Numbered from the stretch's first letter, positions 31,515 through 40,617 are shown. The stretch: DNA of 64,000 nt from Aquabacterium sp. J223 (GCF_024666615.1 NZ_CP088297.1:620001-684000), one strand, 5' to 3'. Program-made: numbers and translations. The notes: a model not told the origin generated them from the letters alone.

Positions 31515-31847
31515 ATGGGTCGTCGCCCACGCCCCGTCCCGCCGATGCTGCCGCCGCCCTGGCCGCCCGATGCCGCCGACGTCTGCACCCTGATGCAGCA
31601 GGCCGCGGCCGACCTGGGACTCGCGTGTGCACCGCGGCTGCAGGCCTCGGCGACGCTGGCCGAGCTCGGGCTGGAGTTCCACACCCTCGTCGGCATCCTG
31701 ATGCTGGTCGAACCGTCGGTGGGCTGGCTGCCGGCCGACCTCCTCGACCACCTGCCGCCGCAGGCCACGGTGCAGTGGGTGGCCGAACGCGTGGTGGCGG
31801 CGGTGGCGCCGGCCAACGACCCGACGTTCGGGCCGCCGCGGGGTTGA
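31515..31847 (+). CDS. Small acyl-carrier-like protein lacking the carrier serine (hypothetical)
   Basis: The 110-residue protein has no confident family. Its core (TLAELGLEFHTLVGILMLVEPSVG... and ATVQWVAERVVAAV) resembles the helix II-III layout of acyl carrier proteins, where LGxDSLxxVE would be expected; here the phosphopantetheine serine is replaced (LGLEFHTLVG). It may be a degenerate carrier or an unrelated helical protein. The start at 31515 is preceded by a GGAG site. It is divergent from the amidase gene (121 bases) and convergent with the aminotransferase (15 bases). Reading frame and codon use look coding. Confidence 0.55.
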   Translation: MGRRPRPVPPMLPPPWPPDAADVCTLMQQAAADLGLACAPRLQASATLAELGLEFHTLVGILMLVEPSVGWLPADLLDHLPPQATVQWVAERVVAAVAPANDPTFGPPRG

Positions 31848-31862
31848 GCCGCCGTCGCCGCC

Positions 31863-33077
31863 TCAGGTCGCGGACGGCACGCCGTCGCGCATCACCGTCG
31901 CGATCGCCTCGGCGGCGACGTCGACGTTGCCGCTGTTCAGGCCCGCGATGCACAGCCGGCCCGACCGCACCAGGTAGACGCCGTGCTGCTCGCGCAGCCG
32001 GTCGACCTGCGCCGGCGACAGGCCGGTGTAGCTGAACATCCCCGCTGGCGGAGGAAGTAGCCGACGTCGCGGCCGGGGCAGCGCCGGCCGAGCACCGCAT
32101 GCACCTGCCGTCGCATGGCGATCATGCGCTGGCGCATGCCCTCCAGCTCCTCGGCCCACTGCGCACGCAGCGCCGGATCGCCGAGCACGGTGGCGACCAG
32201 CTGGCCGCCGTGGATGGGCGGGCTGGAGTAGTTGCGGCGCACGGTGAACTTCAGCTGCCCCAGCACCTGCTCGGCCTGCTTCGCATCGGGGCAGACGACG
32301 CTGAGCGCGCCGCAGCGCTCGCCGTACAAGCTCATGCTCTTGGAAAACGAGCTGGTGACGATGAAGGCCAGGCCGGCGTCGGCCATGGCGCGGATGGCGT
32401 GGGCGTCGGCCTCGAGCCCGTCGCCGAAGCCCTGGTAGGCCAGGTCGACGTAGGGCAGCAGCTCACGGCGCTGCAGCACGGGAATGAGCGCGTCCCATTG
32501 CGCGGGCGTCAGGTCCACGCCGGTGGGGTTGTGGCAGCAGGCGTGCAGCAGCACCACGCTGCGCGGCGGCAGCCGGTCCAGCGCGGCCAGCATGTCGTCG
32601 AAGCGCAGGCCCTGGGTGGCCGGGTCGTAGTAGGGGTAGGACTGCACCGCGATGCCGGCGCCTTCGAACATCGACTGGTGGTTGTCCCAGCTGGGGTCGC
32701 TGATCCACACCCCGCTTTCGGGGAAGAAGCGCTTGAGGAAGTCGGCCCCCCACCTTCAGCCCGCCGGAGGAGCCCACGGTCTGGATGGTGGCGATGCGGC
32801 GGCTGCGCACCGCCTCGTGGTCGGCGCCGAACAGCAGCGCCTGCACCGCCTCGCGGTAGTTCTGCGCGCCCTCCATCGGCAGGTAGGGCTTGGGGCCGAC
32901 CGTCGCGGCCAGCCGGGCCTCGGCCTCGCGCACCGCGGCCAGCACCGGGATGCGGCCCTGGTCGTCGAAGTAGATGCCGATGCTCAGGTTGACCTTGTGC
33001 GGCCGCGGGTCGCGCTGGAAGTCCTCGTTGAGCGAGAGGATGGGGTCGCCGCCGTAGGCGGGCACGTGTTCGAACAT
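31863..33077 (-). CDS. Aromatic/aspartate aminotransferase (class I, TyrB/AspC family); two compensating frameshifts
   Basis: A PLP-dependent transaminase of about 404 residues spread over three frames. Part one ([20 protein letters not shown] to GSSGGLKVG) breaks at the six-C run 32746-32751, where removing one base gives [26 protein letters not shown]. Part two contains [27 protein letters not shown] and the PLP-lysine segment [17 protein letters not shown]. It breaks at the four-C run 32040-32043, where adding one base gives [17 protein letters not shown]. Part three ends [13 protein letters not shown]. All catalytic segments are intact once corrected, and the two indels cancel out. It is the last gene of the lplT-EamA-gpx-aminotransferase run, 22 bases after gpx. 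Confidence 0.82.
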
Positions 33078-33099
33078 GGTCAGGCGCGTGAAGAAAGGG

Positions 33100-33591
33100 T
33101 CAGGCGGCGAGCGCCGCGTCGATGTCGCGTTCCAGGTCGGCCGGCTTGTCCACCGAGCCGTAGCGACGGATGACGCGGCCGTCGCGGCCGACGAGGAATT
33201 TCGTGAAGTTCCACTTGATGGCCTTGGTGCCCAGCACGCCGGGCGCGCTGTCGGTCAGCCACTTCCACAGCGGGTGCGCATTGGCGCCGTTGACCGCCAC
33301 CTTGGCCATCATGGGGAAGGTGACGCCGTAGTTCTTCTGGCAGAACTGGGCGATCTCGGCCTCGGCGCCCGGGTCCTGGCCGCCGAACTGGTTGCAGGGG
33401 AAGCCGATCACCACCAGGCCACGGTCCCGGCGCGACTGCCACAGCGATTCCAGCCCGCCGAACTGCGGCGTGAAGCCGCAGGCGCTGGCGGTGTTGACCA
33501 CCAGCACCACCTTGCCGGCCAGCTCGTCGAACCGGAGCCGGCCGCCATCGATGGTCGTCGCCTCGAAGTCGTGGATCGTGCCGGCGGTCAT
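33100..33591 (-). CDS. Glutathione peroxidase (cysteine type)
   Basis: The 163-residue thiol peroxidase has the complete tetrad: Cys38 in VNTASACGFTPQ, Gln68 in GFPCNQFGGQDP, Trp127 and Asn128 in IKWNFTKFLV. A second cysteine at FCQKNYG could resolve the disulfide, so thioredoxin may be the real electron donor, as for most bacterial members. It is cytoplasmic (no signal). It sits 30 bases after the EamA gene and 22 before the aminotransferase on the same strand. Glutathione synthesis genes are also in this window, 10 kb away. Confidence 0.93.
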   Translation of the reverse strand: MTAGTIHDFEATTIDGGRLRFDELAGKVVLVVNTASACGFTPQFGGLESLWQSRRDRGLVVIGFPCNQFGGQDPGAEAEIAQFCQKNYGVTFPMMAKVAVNGANAHPLWKWLTDSAPGVLGTKAIKWNFTKFLVGRDGRVIRRYGSVDKPADLERDIDAALAA

Positions 33592-33621
33592 GCGCGTCTC
33601 CTGGGATGGGGAGGCCGGATG

Positions 33622-34507
33622 TTATGCGGCGGGCGGTGCCCGGGCGCTCAACACCCCGGCGGCCAGGATCAACGCCCCGCCGGCCAGCAGCGGCACCGTC
33701 AGCGCCGCGCCGTCGATCGCCCAGGCGCTGACGGCGGCGAAGACGATCTCGCTGAGCATCACCAGCGCGGTCAGCTGCGCCGGCAGCCGCGAGGCGCCGT
33801 ACTGCAGCGCCAGGTTGCCGGCGAGGAAGCCGAACAGCAGCAGCCCGCCCGCCAGCGACAGCGCGGCCTGCGGCCGCGGCGGGGGGCAGCACGCCGGCCA
33901 GGGTGAGCCCGGCGGCCGCCAGCGCCGACAGGACCAGCCCGCCGCCAAACATGGCCAGCGTGCGCGGTCCCGCCGGGCCCTCGCCCAGCCGTCGCAGCAG
34001 CACGTTCGACACCGCGAAGCCGAGGCCGCCGGCCAGCCCCAGCAGGTCGGCGCCCGACGACGGCAGCGGCCAGCCGCCGCCCTCCGGCCGCAGCACCAGG
34101 GCCGCACCGGCCAGCGCCAGCAGCACGCGGCCGAGCGCGGCCGCGGTCGGGCGCTCGCCCAGCAGCCACCAGGCGAGCACCAGCGACCACAGCGGCATCA
34201 GGTAGAACAGCAGCACCACCCGCACCACCTCGCCGACGGTGACGCCCCAGTTGAAGGCGGTGTTGGTGAGCCCGGCGGCCAGCGCCAGCGCCCACAGCGC
34301 CGGCCGGCGCCGCAGGCCGGCGAGGGCGCCGGGCCAGAGCCCCGCGGCGGCGACCAGCGCCATCGCGTAGACGGTCGCCGTGGCCCACAGCGGGTGCATC
34401 CCGACCGCCTCCAGTTGCCGCAGCGGCCACCACGACACGCCCCACACGAAGGCGTTGCACAGCAGCGCGGACACCGGCAGGGCCCGGCCCGCGCGTGGAT
34501 GGCTCAT
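33622..34507 (-). CDS. EamA/DMT-family transporter; one frameshift
   Basis: A ten-helix drug/metabolite transporter of about 294 residues. The first two thirds (ALLCNAFVWGVSWWPLRQLE, FNWGVTVGEVVRVVLLFYLMP, LLALAGAALVLRPEGGG) are in one frame. The last third (SLAGGLLLFGFLAGNLALQYG, RLPAQLTALVMLSEIVFAA, LLAGGALILAAGVL) is in another. The switch is at the six-G run 33881-33886 (plus strand); removing one base gives LAGVLPPPRPQAALSLAGG and restores the protein. Substrate unknown; family members export amino acids and other metabolites. The start is ten bases downstream of lplT, so they are probably co-transcribed. Confidence 0.8.
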
Positions 34508-34517
34508 GCAGGAGAGG

Positions 34518-35795
34518 TCAGTGCCGGTCGGAGCGGGCGATGGTCAGCAGGCGCTCCAGTTCCGCCGGGTGCTGCACCAGGTTGCGCCGGTGCCAGCGGC
34601 CGATCAGCCACATGGTGCCGGCCACCACCAGGCCGAAGATGGTGATGGCGCCGAAGGCCGAGAGGCCGAACTTCGTCATGCCGGTGTAAAAGGCGCCGAG
34701 GCCGAGGATGGCCGCCTGCTCGTTGAAGTTCTGCACCGCGATCGAGCGACCAGCGCCCATCAGGTTGTGGCCGCGGTGCTGCAGCAGCGCGTTCATCGGC
34801 ACCACCAGGAAGCCGCCCAGCGCGCCCAGCACCATCAGGAAGGGCGCGGCCACCCAGACGTTCGAGATGGCGTTCATCGCGATTACGACCACGCCCATGC
34901 CGATGCCCAGCGGGATGACGCCGGTGGCCTTGTCCAGCTTCATCATCACCGAGGCCACCACCGCGCCCACCGCGGTGCCGATGGCGACCACGCCGACCAG
35001 GCTGGACGCCTGCGTGGTGCTGTAGCCCAGCGCCGCCGCCGCCCAGGCCAGCACGATGTAGCGCAGGTTGCCCGAAACGCCCCAGAACAGCGTGGTGGTG
35101 GCCAGCGAGATCTGGCCCAGCTTGTCGTTCCACAGCCGGGCATTGCACAGCGAGAAGTCGCGCACCAGCGCGACCACGCTGTGCGACAGCGGCTGCAGCG
35201 GCGCCTCGGTGCGCGGGATCTTCAGGTTGAAGAGCGCGGCCACGATGTACAGCAGGATCATCGAGGCGATCGCCGCTTCGGGCCCGGTGTCGATGCCGGT
35301 GTCGATCAGCGGCAGGTCGAAGCCGAGCAGCAGGCCGGCCACCCGCTGGCCGACCAGCTGCCCGCCGAGCAGCACGCCCAGGATGATCGAGCCGATGGTC
35401 AGGCCCTCGATCCAGCCGTTGGCCTTGACCAGCTGCGAGGCCGGCAGCAGCTCGGTCAGGATGCCGTACTTGGCCGGCGAGTAGGCCGCGGCGCCGAGGC
35501 CGACGATGGCGTAGGCGATCAGCGGGTGCGAGCCGAACAGCATCATCAGGCAGCCGACCACCTTGATGCTGTTCGAATAGAACATCACCTTGCCCTTGGG
35601 CACCGCGTCGGCGAAGGCGCCGACGAAGGGCGCGAGGATGACGTAGAACAGCGCGAACATCGGCACCAGTGCGGCGCGTTGCCACTCTGCCGCGCCCGAG
35701 GTCTTCAGCAGTTCGACGGCCGCCACGAACAACGCGTTGTCGGCCAGCGAGCTGAAGAACTGCGCCGACATGATCGTGTAGAAGCCTTTTTTCAT
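34518..35795 (-). CDS. lplT: Lysophospholipid transporter LplT
   Basis: The 425-residue major-facilitator protein has twelve predicted helices and the typical N terminus [23 protein letters not shown]. In the family, LplT flips lysophospholipids across the inner membrane for re-acylation by Aas. Characteristic segments include [38 protein letters not shown] and [14 protein letters not shown]-like text in the sixth to seventh helix region ([17 protein letters not shown]). The start at 35795 follows a TATAAC -10 box about 85 bases upstream and is the first in-frame ATG that gives the family N terminus. It is divergent from alr, and heads the minus-strand run. Confidence 0.92.
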   Translation of the reverse strand: MKKGFYTIMSAQFFSSLADNALFVAAVELLKTSGAAEWQRAALVPMFALFYVILAPFVGAFADAVPKGKVMFYSNSIKVVGCLMMLFGSHPLIAYAIVGLGAAAYSPAKYGILTELLPASQLVKANGWIEGLTIGSIILGVLLGGQLVGQRVAGLLLGFDLPLIDTGIDTGPEAAIASMILLYIVAALFNLKIPRTEAPLQPLSHSVVALVRDFSLCNARLWNDKLGQISLATTTLFWGVSGNLRYIVLAWAAAALGYSTTQASSLVGVVAIGTAVGAVVASVMMKLDKATGVIPLGIGMGVVVIAMNAISNVWVAAPFLMVLGALGGFLVVPMNALLQHRGHNLMGAGRSIAVQNFNEQAAILGLGAFYTGMTKFGLSAFGAITIFGLVVAGTMWLIGRWHRRNLVQHPAELERLLTIARSDRH

Positions 35796-35876
35796 GCGCT
35801 CTCTGGCTTGCGGAAGACCGAGCCCTGCGGAACGGTCCGGGCCGGCGCAACGTCTGTCGGTCGCTGTGCGGCGGGG

Positions 35877-35882
35877 GTTATA
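35877..35882 (-). promoter_or_regulatory. TATAAC -10 box of lplT
   Basis: Minus-strand TATAAC in the context gtgctataaccccc matches the -10 consensus at five of six positions. Transcription would start about 80 bases before the lplT ATG at 35795. No clear -35 is seen. Confidence 0.45.
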
Positions 35883-35942
35883 GCACGGGGGTGCGGCCGG
35901 CCCGGCCACGCGGCCGGGGGCCTGCGCTCAGGGGGTCGCTGG

Positions 35943-35948
35943 CAGAAT
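35943..35948 (+). promoter_or_regulatory. CAGAAT -10-like box of alr
   Basis: CAGAAT (ggcagaatctgcg) is a variant of the recurring TAGAAT box and would start transcription near 35955, about 17 bases before the alr ATG at 35972. The leader has no strong ribosome site. Confidence 0.35.
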
Positions 35949-35971
35949 CTGCGCCCCTGCCGCCGTCCGCC

Positions 35972-37069
35972 ATGCCGCGCCCCCTCCACGCCGTGATCCA
36001 CCGGGACGCCCTGGCGGCCAACCTGGCCCGCGCACGCGCGGCGGCGCCGGACGCGCGGGTGTGGGCGGTGGTCAAGGCCGACGCCTACGGCCATGGGCTC
36101 GAGCGCGCCTACGAGGCGCTGCGTGCGGCCGACGGCTTCGCGCTGCTGGACCTGGCCGAGGCCGGGCGGCTGCGTGGCCTCGGCTGGCGCGGCCCCATCC
36201 TGCTGCTGGAAGGGGTGTTCGACCCGCGTGACCTGGAGCTGTGCTCGCGGCTGGATCTCTGGCATGTGGTGCATGAGGAAGGTCAGATCGACGCACTGGG
36301 ACGCCACAAGACCCACAAACCGCACCGCGTGTTCCTCAAACTCAACAGCGGCATGAACCGGCTGGGCTTTGCCCCGGCCGCGTTCCGCGGCGCGTGGGCC
36401 CGGCTGAACGCGCTGCCGCAGGTCGACGAGATCTCGCTGATGACCCACTTCGCCGACGCCGACCTCGACGGCGGGACCGAGGCCCCGCTGAAGGTGTTCG
36501 AGGCCGTCACCCAGGACCTGCCGGGCGAACGGTCGCTGGCCAACAGCGCGGCCCTGCTGCGCGAGGGCGACCGGCCGGCGGTGCGCGGCGACTGGGTGCG
36601 GCCGGGCATCCTCTGCTACGGCTCGTCGCCCGACTTCCCGGCGCACGGCATCCAGCACTGGGGCCTGCAGCCCGCCATGAGCCTGCGCAGCCGGCTCATC
36701 GCGGTGCAGGCGCTGCAGGCGGGCGACACGGTGGGCTACGGCAGCACCTTCCGCGCCGAGCGCGCCCTGCGCCTCGGCATCGTGGCTTGCGGTTATGCCG
36801 ACGGTTACCCCCGCCATGCCGGCACCGGCACGCCGGCGCTGGTCGACGGCCGGCGCACCCGGCTGCTCGGGCGGGTGTCGATGGACATGCTCGCCGTGGA
36901 CCTGTCCGACGTGCCGGCGTCGGGCATCGGCAGCGAGGTCACGCTGTGGGGCCGCTCGGCCGACGGCGCGGTGCTGCCGATCGACGAGGTGGCGCAGGCG
37001 GCGGGCACGGTGGGCTACGAGCTGATGTGCGCGCTGGCACCCCGCGTGCCGGTGTCGGTGGACGGCTGA
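35972..37069 (+). CDS. alr: Alanine racemase
   Basis: The 365-residue PLP enzyme makes D-alanine for peptidoglycan. The PLP lysine is Lys35 in [11 protein letters not shown] and the second catalytic base is Tyr256 in [10 protein letters not shown]. Other signatures are [30 protein letters not shown] and [12 protein letters not shown]. The start at 35972 gives the family N terminus [22 protein letters not shown]. It is divergent from lplT, and followed 15 bases later by arfB in the same direction. The lplT/alr/radA neighbourhood is common in Burkholderiales. Confidence 0.95.
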   Translation: MPRPLHAVIHRDALAANLARARAAAPDARVWAVVKADAYGHGLERAYEALRAADGFALLDLAEAGRLRGLGWRGPILLLEGVFDPRDLELCSRLDLWHVVHEEGQIDALGRHKTHKPHRVFLKLNSGMNRLGFAPAAFRGAWARLNALPQVDEISLMTHFADADLDGGTEAPLKVFEAVTQDLPGERSLANSAALLREGDRPAVRGDWVRPGILCYGSSPDFPAHGIQHWGLQPAMSLRSRLIAVQALQAGDTVGYGSTFRAERALRLGIVACGYADGYPRHAGTGTPALVDGRRTRLLGRVSMDMLAVDLSDVPASGIGSEVTLWGRSADGAVLPIDEVAQAAGTVGYELMCALAPRVPVSVDG

Positions 37070-37084
37070 CGCGCGAGGCCCGGC

Positions 37085-37522
37085 ATGATCCTTCGCCGCC
37101 CGCTCCAGCGCCGACCGGCGCATGCGCCAACGGTCAACGAGTCCGAGGTCGAATGGACGGCGGTCCGGGCGCAGGGCCCGGGCGGTCAGAACGTCAACAA
37201 GGTGGCCACCGCGGTGCAGCTGCGCTTCGACATCGGCGCCTCGTCGCTGCCCGAGGCGCTGAAGCTGCGGCTGTGGTCGCTGGCCGACCGCCGCATCGGC
37301 GATGACGGCGTCGTCGTCATCAAGGCCCAGACCCACCGCACCCAGGCCGCCAACCGGGCCGAGGCGATGGCCCGGCTGCAGGCGCTGGTGGACAGCGTGG
37401 CCGAGCCGCCGACGCCCCGGGTGCCGACCCGGCCGACGCGCGCCTCGCAGCGACGTCGGGTCGAGGCCAAGGGGCGGCGGGCGGTGATCAAGGCCGGGCG
37501 GCGCAGCCCGGCGGTGGAGTAG
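37085..37522 (+). CDS. arfB: Alternative ribosome-rescue factor ArfB (YaeJ)
   Basis: The 145-residue protein is a one-domain release-factor homologue. The GGQ motif (Gly33-Gly34-Gln35 in AQGPGGQNVNKV) should trigger peptidyl-tRNA hydrolysis on stalled ribosomes. The basic C-terminal tail (RRRVEAKGRRAVIKAGRR) is the part that enters the empty mRNA channel. There is no codon-recognition domain, which separates it from RF1/RF2. It starts 15 bases after alr and is probably co-transcribed. The stop is 12 bases from the convergent lysE-type gene. Confidence 0.92.
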   Translation: MILRRPLQRRPAHAPTVNESEVEWTAVRAQGPGGQNVNKVATAVQLRFDIGASSLPEALKLRLWSLADRRIGDDGVVVIKAQTHRTQAANRAEAMARLQALVDSVAEPPTPRVPTRPTRASQRRRVEAKGRRAVIKAGRRSPAVE

Positions 37523-37534
37523 GCGCGGACGCCG

Positions 37535-38167
37535 TCAGGCGTTCCGGCGCACGGTGGCGAGCAGCACTCCCGCGGCGATGAACAACCCGCCGAAGCCGCG
37601 CTGCAGCAGCCGCTGTGACCGCGCGCTGCGCAGCGCGCCCAGCACCCGGGCGGCCAGCGCGGTGTAGCCGGTCATCACCACCAGGTCGGTGAAGGCCAGG
37701 GTGGCGCCGATGACGGCGTACTGCGTCGTCAACGGCCGCGCGAGGTCGAGGAACTGCGGCACCACCGCCAGCAGGAAGACGGTGCCCTTGGGGTTGAGCG
37801 CGTTGACCGCCCAGCCGCGCAGCACCAGGCGCCGGCGCGACATCGCCTCGCCCGGGCCCTCGCCGGCGGCCGCCAGCGGCTGCGGCGGCGCCCGCCACTG
37901 CTGCACGCCGATGCCGACGAGGTAGGCCACGCCGGCCCACTTGATCACCGAGAAGGCCAGCGACGAGGTGGCGATCAGCGCGCCGAGGCCGGCGGCCACG
38001 ACGACGAGCTGGGTCCAGATGCCGAGGACGAGGCCGACGGTGCACCACAGCCCGCGGGCGACGCCGTGACGCAGGCCCGCGTTCATCGCGGCCACGGCGC
38101 CGGCGCCCGGCGACAGGCTGATGGCCCAGCAGGCGGCGAAGGCGGTGAGCCAGACGGCGAGGTCCAT
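37535..38167 (-). CDS. LysE/RhtB-family amino-acid exporter
   Basis: The 210-residue membrane protein has six hydrophobic helices and the family start MDLAVWLTAFAACWAISLSPG, with the SPGAGAVAAMNAGLRHG segment and a later NPKGTVFLLAVVPQFLD. Members export amino acids or related compounds such as homoserine lactone; the substrate here is unknown. Start at 38167 was preferred to 38185 because it gives the family N terminus. The start codon lies 16 bases from that of the divergent radA, and a shared -10 region sits between them. Confidence 0.88.
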   Translation of the reverse strand: MDLAVWLTAFAACWAISLSPGAGAVAAMNAGLRHGVARGLWCTVGLVLGIWTQLVVVAAGLGALIATSSLAFSVIKWAGVAYLVGIGVQQWRAPPQPLAAAGEGPGEAMSRRRLVLRGWAVNALNPKGTVFLLAVVPQFLDLARPLTTQYAVIGATLAFTDLVVMTGYTALAARVLGALRSARSQRLLQRGFGGLFIAAGVLLATVRRNA

Positions 38168-38172
38168 GCCCG

Positions 38173-38179
38173 GACAATA
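38173..38179. promoter_or_regulatory. Overlapping divergent -10 boxes between lysE-type gene and radA
   Basis: GACAAT (plus, 38173-38178) ends five bases before the radA ATG. TATTGT on the minus strand (38179-38174) ends six bases before the exporter ATG. The two boxes use almost the same bases, and both predict essentially leaderless transcripts. The 16-base gap has no room for ribosome-binding sites. Confidence 0.4.
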
Positions 38180-38183
38180 CGCC

Positions 38184-39551
38184 ATGGCCCGCGAACCGAA
38201 GACCGTCTACACCTGCACCGACTGCGGCGGCGCCAGCCCGAAGTGGCTGGGCAAGTGCCCGCACTGCGGCGCCTGGAACACGCTGCAGGAGGGGGTGGCC
38301 GAGCCCACCGGTGGCGTGCGGCACCGCTTCCAGTCGCTGGCCCGCTCGCAGCCGGTGTCGACGCTGGGCGACATCACCGCCGGCGACGTGGCCCGCACGC
38401 CCACCGGGCTGGAGGAGCTGGACCGGGTGCTGGGCGGCGGCATCGTCGCCGGCGGCGTGGTGCTGATCGGCGGCGACCCGGGCATCGGCAAGTCCACGCT
38501 GCTGCTGCAGGCGGTGGACGCGTTGTCGAACGTGATGCCGGTGCTCTACGTCACCGGCGAGGAAAGCGCGGCGCAGGTGGCGATGCGGGCGCAGCGCATG
38601 GGCCTCGCGGGCGCCAAGGTGCGGCTGCTGGCCGAGATCCAGCTGGAGACCATCCTCGCCACGCTGGAGGCCGAGCGGCCGGCCTTCTGCGTCATCGACT
38701 CGATCCAGACGCTGTACTCCGACCAGCTGACCAGCGCGCCGGGCTCGGTGGCCCAGGTGCGCGAATGCGCGGCGCAACTCACCCGCACCGCCAAGGCCAC
38801 CGGCTGCGCGCTGGTGCTGGTCGGCCACGTCACCAAGGAAGGCGCGCTGGCCGGGCCCCGGGTGCTGGAGCACATCGTCGACACGGTGCTCTACTTCGAG
38901 GGCGACACCCATTCCAGCCACCGGCTGGTGCGGGCGATCAAGAACCGCTTCGGCGCCGTCAACGAGATCGGCGTCTTCGCCATGACCGAGCGCGGGCTGC
39001 GCGGGGTCAGCAACCCGAGCGCCATCTTCCTGTCCACCCACAGCGAGCCGGTGCCCGGCGCCTGCGTGCTGGTGACGCTGGAGGGCACGCGGCCGCTGCT
39101 GGTGGAGGTGCAGGCGCTGGTCGATGCCGGCGGGCCCAGCCCGCGCCGGCTGTCGGTGGGGCTGGAACGCGACCGCCTGGCCATGCTGCTGGCGGTGCTG
39201 CACCGCCACGCCGGCGTCTCCTGCATGGACCAGGACGTGTTCGTCAACGCGGTGGGCGGCGTGCGCATCAGCGAGCCGGCGGCCGACCTGGCGGTGCTGC
39301 TGGCCATCCGCAGTTCGCTCAGCAGCCGGCCGCTGCCGCGCGGCTTCATCGCCTTCGGCGAGGTCGGCCTGGCCGGCGAGGTGCGGCCGGCGCCGCGGGG
39401 GCAGGAGCGGCTGAAGGAGGCGGCCAAGCTGGGCTTCTCGGTGGCCGTCGTGCCGAAGGCCAACGCGCCGAAGCGGCCGATCGAGGGCATGACGATCCAC
39501 GCGGTGGAGCGCATCGAGCAGGCCATCGAGGCGGTGCGCGGCCTCGATTGA
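38184..39551 (+). CDS. radA: DNA repair protein RadA
   Basis: The 455-residue protein has the full RadA layout: an N-terminal four-Cys zinc finger (Cys11, Cys14, Cys25, Cys28 in CTDCGGASPKWLGKCPHCG), a RecA-like ATPase (GGDPGIGKSTLLLQ, VLYVTGEESAAQVAMRA, FCVIDSIQTLYS), the RadA-specific AIKNRFGAVNEIGVF motif and a C-terminal Lon-like domain (SVGLERDRLAMLLAVLHRH, GFIAFGEVGLAGEVR). It promotes branch migration in recombination and repair. The ATG at 38184 is the one beginning MAREPKTVYTCTDCG. It is divergent from the exporter and followed by a small membrane-protein gene. Confidence 0.96.
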   Translation: MAREPKTVYTCTDCGGASPKWLGKCPHCGAWNTLQEGVAEPTGGVRHRFQSLARSQPVSTLGDITAGDVARTPTGLEELDRVLGGGIVAGGVVLIGGDPGIGKSTLLLQAVDALSNVMPVLYVTGEESAAQVAMRAQRMGLAGAKVRLLAEIQLETILATLEAERPAFCVIDSIQTLYSDQLTSAPGSVAQVRECAAQLTRTAKATGCALVLVGHVTKEGALAGPRVLEHIVDTVLYFEGDTHSSHRLVRAIKNRFGAVNEIGVFAMTERGLRGVSNPSAIFLSTHSEPVPGACVLVTLEGTRPLLVEVQALVDAGGPSPRRLSVGLERDRLAMLLAVLHRHAGVSCMDQDVFVNAVGGVRISEPAADLAVLLAIRSSLSSRPLPRGFIAFGEVGLAGEVRPAPRGQERLKEAAKLGFSVAVVPKANAPKRPIEGMTIHAVERIEQAIEAVRGLD

Positions 39552-39568
39552 TCACGCACGAGACTGAG

Positions 39569-39574
39569 GACAAT
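39569..39574 (+). promoter_or_regulatory. GACAAT -10 box before the small membrane-protein gene
   Basis: GACAAT ends eight bases before the ATG at 39583, in the gap after radA (agactgaggacaatcgcc). As for uup and radA, the spacing suggests a leaderless or nearly leaderless mRNA, so this gene may be transcribed on its own as well as from radA. Confidence 0.35.
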
Positions 39575-39582
39575 CGCCCCCC

Positions 39583-40020
39583 ATGGATGCTCGAATCGGA
39601 TGGCTGCTGGCGGCGGTGCTGCTCGGCGTGGGCTGGCAGCAATACGGCTGGCAGGGTGTGGTGACGGCGGTGACGGTGATCGTCTTCTGGCTGCTGCTGC
39701 AGTTCAACCGCGCGATGAAGGTGATGCGCGGCGCGGCGCGGTCGCCGGTGGGGCATGTGCCGAGCGCGGTGATGTTCAACGCACGCCTGAAGCGCGGCAT
39801 GAAGATGATCGAGGTGGTGGCGCTGGCGCGCAGCCTGGGCGAGCAGGTCTCCCCGCCCGCACAGTCCCCCGAGGTCTGGCGCTGGACCGACGAGGGCGGC
39901 AGCCGGGTGGTGCTGGAGTTCCAGCGTGCGGCGCTGGTGCGGTGGACGCTGGAGCGACCGTCGGCCGAAGCGGAGGAGGACGCCGGCACCGCGGTGCTGC
40001 CACCTTCGGCGACGCCATGA
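39583..40020 (+). CDS. Conserved hypothetical small membrane protein downstream of radA
   Basis: The 145-residue protein has two N-terminal hydrophobic segments (IGWLLAAVLLGVGWQQYGW and VVTAVTVIVFWLLLQF) and a soluble C-terminal part with a basic stretch (ARLKRGMKMIEVVALARSLG) and a beta-like end (WTDEGGSRVVLEFQRAALVRW). I recognise no domain. It follows radA by 31 bases and its stop abuts a strong hairpin. The reading frame, start box and codon use all look genuine. Function not inferred. Confidence 0.72.
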   Translation: MDARIGWLLAAVLLGVGWQQYGWQGVVTAVTVIVFWLLLQFNRAMKVMRGAARSPVGHVPSAVMFNARLKRGMKMIEVVALARSLGEQVSPPAQSPEVWRWTDEGGSRVVLEFQRAALVRWTLERPSAEAEEDAGTAVLPPSATP

Positions 40021-40046
40021 AGAACGGCCCCCGAGGGGGCCGTTCT
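40021..40046. terminator. Hairpin between convergent genes, likely bidirectional terminator
   Basis: An exact 11-base-pair stem, AGAACGGCCCC (40021-40031) with GGGGCCGTTCT (40036-40046), begins right after the stop of the radA-side gene and lies 17 bases from the stop of the convergent PEP-CTERM gene. There is no T-tract on the plus side, so termination efficiency is uncertain. Confidence 0.65.
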
Positions 40047-40062
40047 GCGACGAGGGCCTGGT

Positions 40063-40617
40063 TCAGCCCTGCCTGCGGCGGCGGCTGACGAAGCCCAGCA
40101 CGCCGAGGCCGGCGAGCATCAGGGCGTAGGTTTCCGGCTCCGGGATCGGCGCGGCGGCCACGTACAGGTTCGCATGCGACAGCGCCTTCGGGTTCACCTG
40201 CGGACCGGCGCCGGCCGTCACTCCCAGCGTGTCGTCGAAGGTCAGGCTCGACACCGGCGACAGCGCGTTGAACAGGTAGTAGCTGTAGTCGTTGGACGAC
40301 TTCAAGGCGATGACGAACGTCCCGGTGATCGGCGTGTCGAACGTCAGCGTACCGTTGGTGCCGACGGTGGGATTGCCGGTGAACGGGCCGAAGGTTCCGG
40401 CGTCGTCGCTCTTGCCCAGGAAGGACCAGGTGCTGCCCCACTGGCTGGCGAGGTACGTCAGTTCGCCGGCGCTGCCGTTGATGTTGCCGCTGAACGAGCC
40501 GCGGCAGTCGCTGGCGGCCAGCGCGGTCCAGGTGGTTTCGTTGCAGTCCACCGCGAGCGCCGGCAGGCTCGCCGTCGCCAGGACGGCCAAGGCCGCGTGG
40601 GCCAGAAGCTTTTTCAT
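40063..40617 (-). CDS. PEP-CTERM sorting-domain exported protein
   Basis: The 184-residue protein has a signal peptide (MKKLLAHAALAVLATASLPALA), a secreted body with two early cysteines (VDCNETTWTALAASDCRGSF) and repeated Thr/Asn/Gly beta strands. The C-terminal sorting tail is PIPEPETYALMLAGLGVLGF followed by the basic VSRRRRQG. It should be processed by an exosortase and attached at the cell surface or released to the matrix. The start at 40617 follows an AGGGACC ribosome site. The 254 bases upstream hold no other gene and no strong sigma-54 box; a C/G hairpin (ccccccgttttcggggg) lies near 40735. Confidence 0.85.
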   Translation of the reverse strand: MKKLLAHAALAVLATASLPALAVDCNETTWTALAASDCRGSFSGNINGSAGELTYLASQWGSTWSFLGKSDDAGTFGPFTGNPTVGTNGTLTFDTPITGTFVIALKSSNDYSYYLFNALSPVSSLTFDDTLGVTAGAGPQVNPKALSHANLYVAAAPIPEPETYALMLAGLGVLGFVSRRRRQG

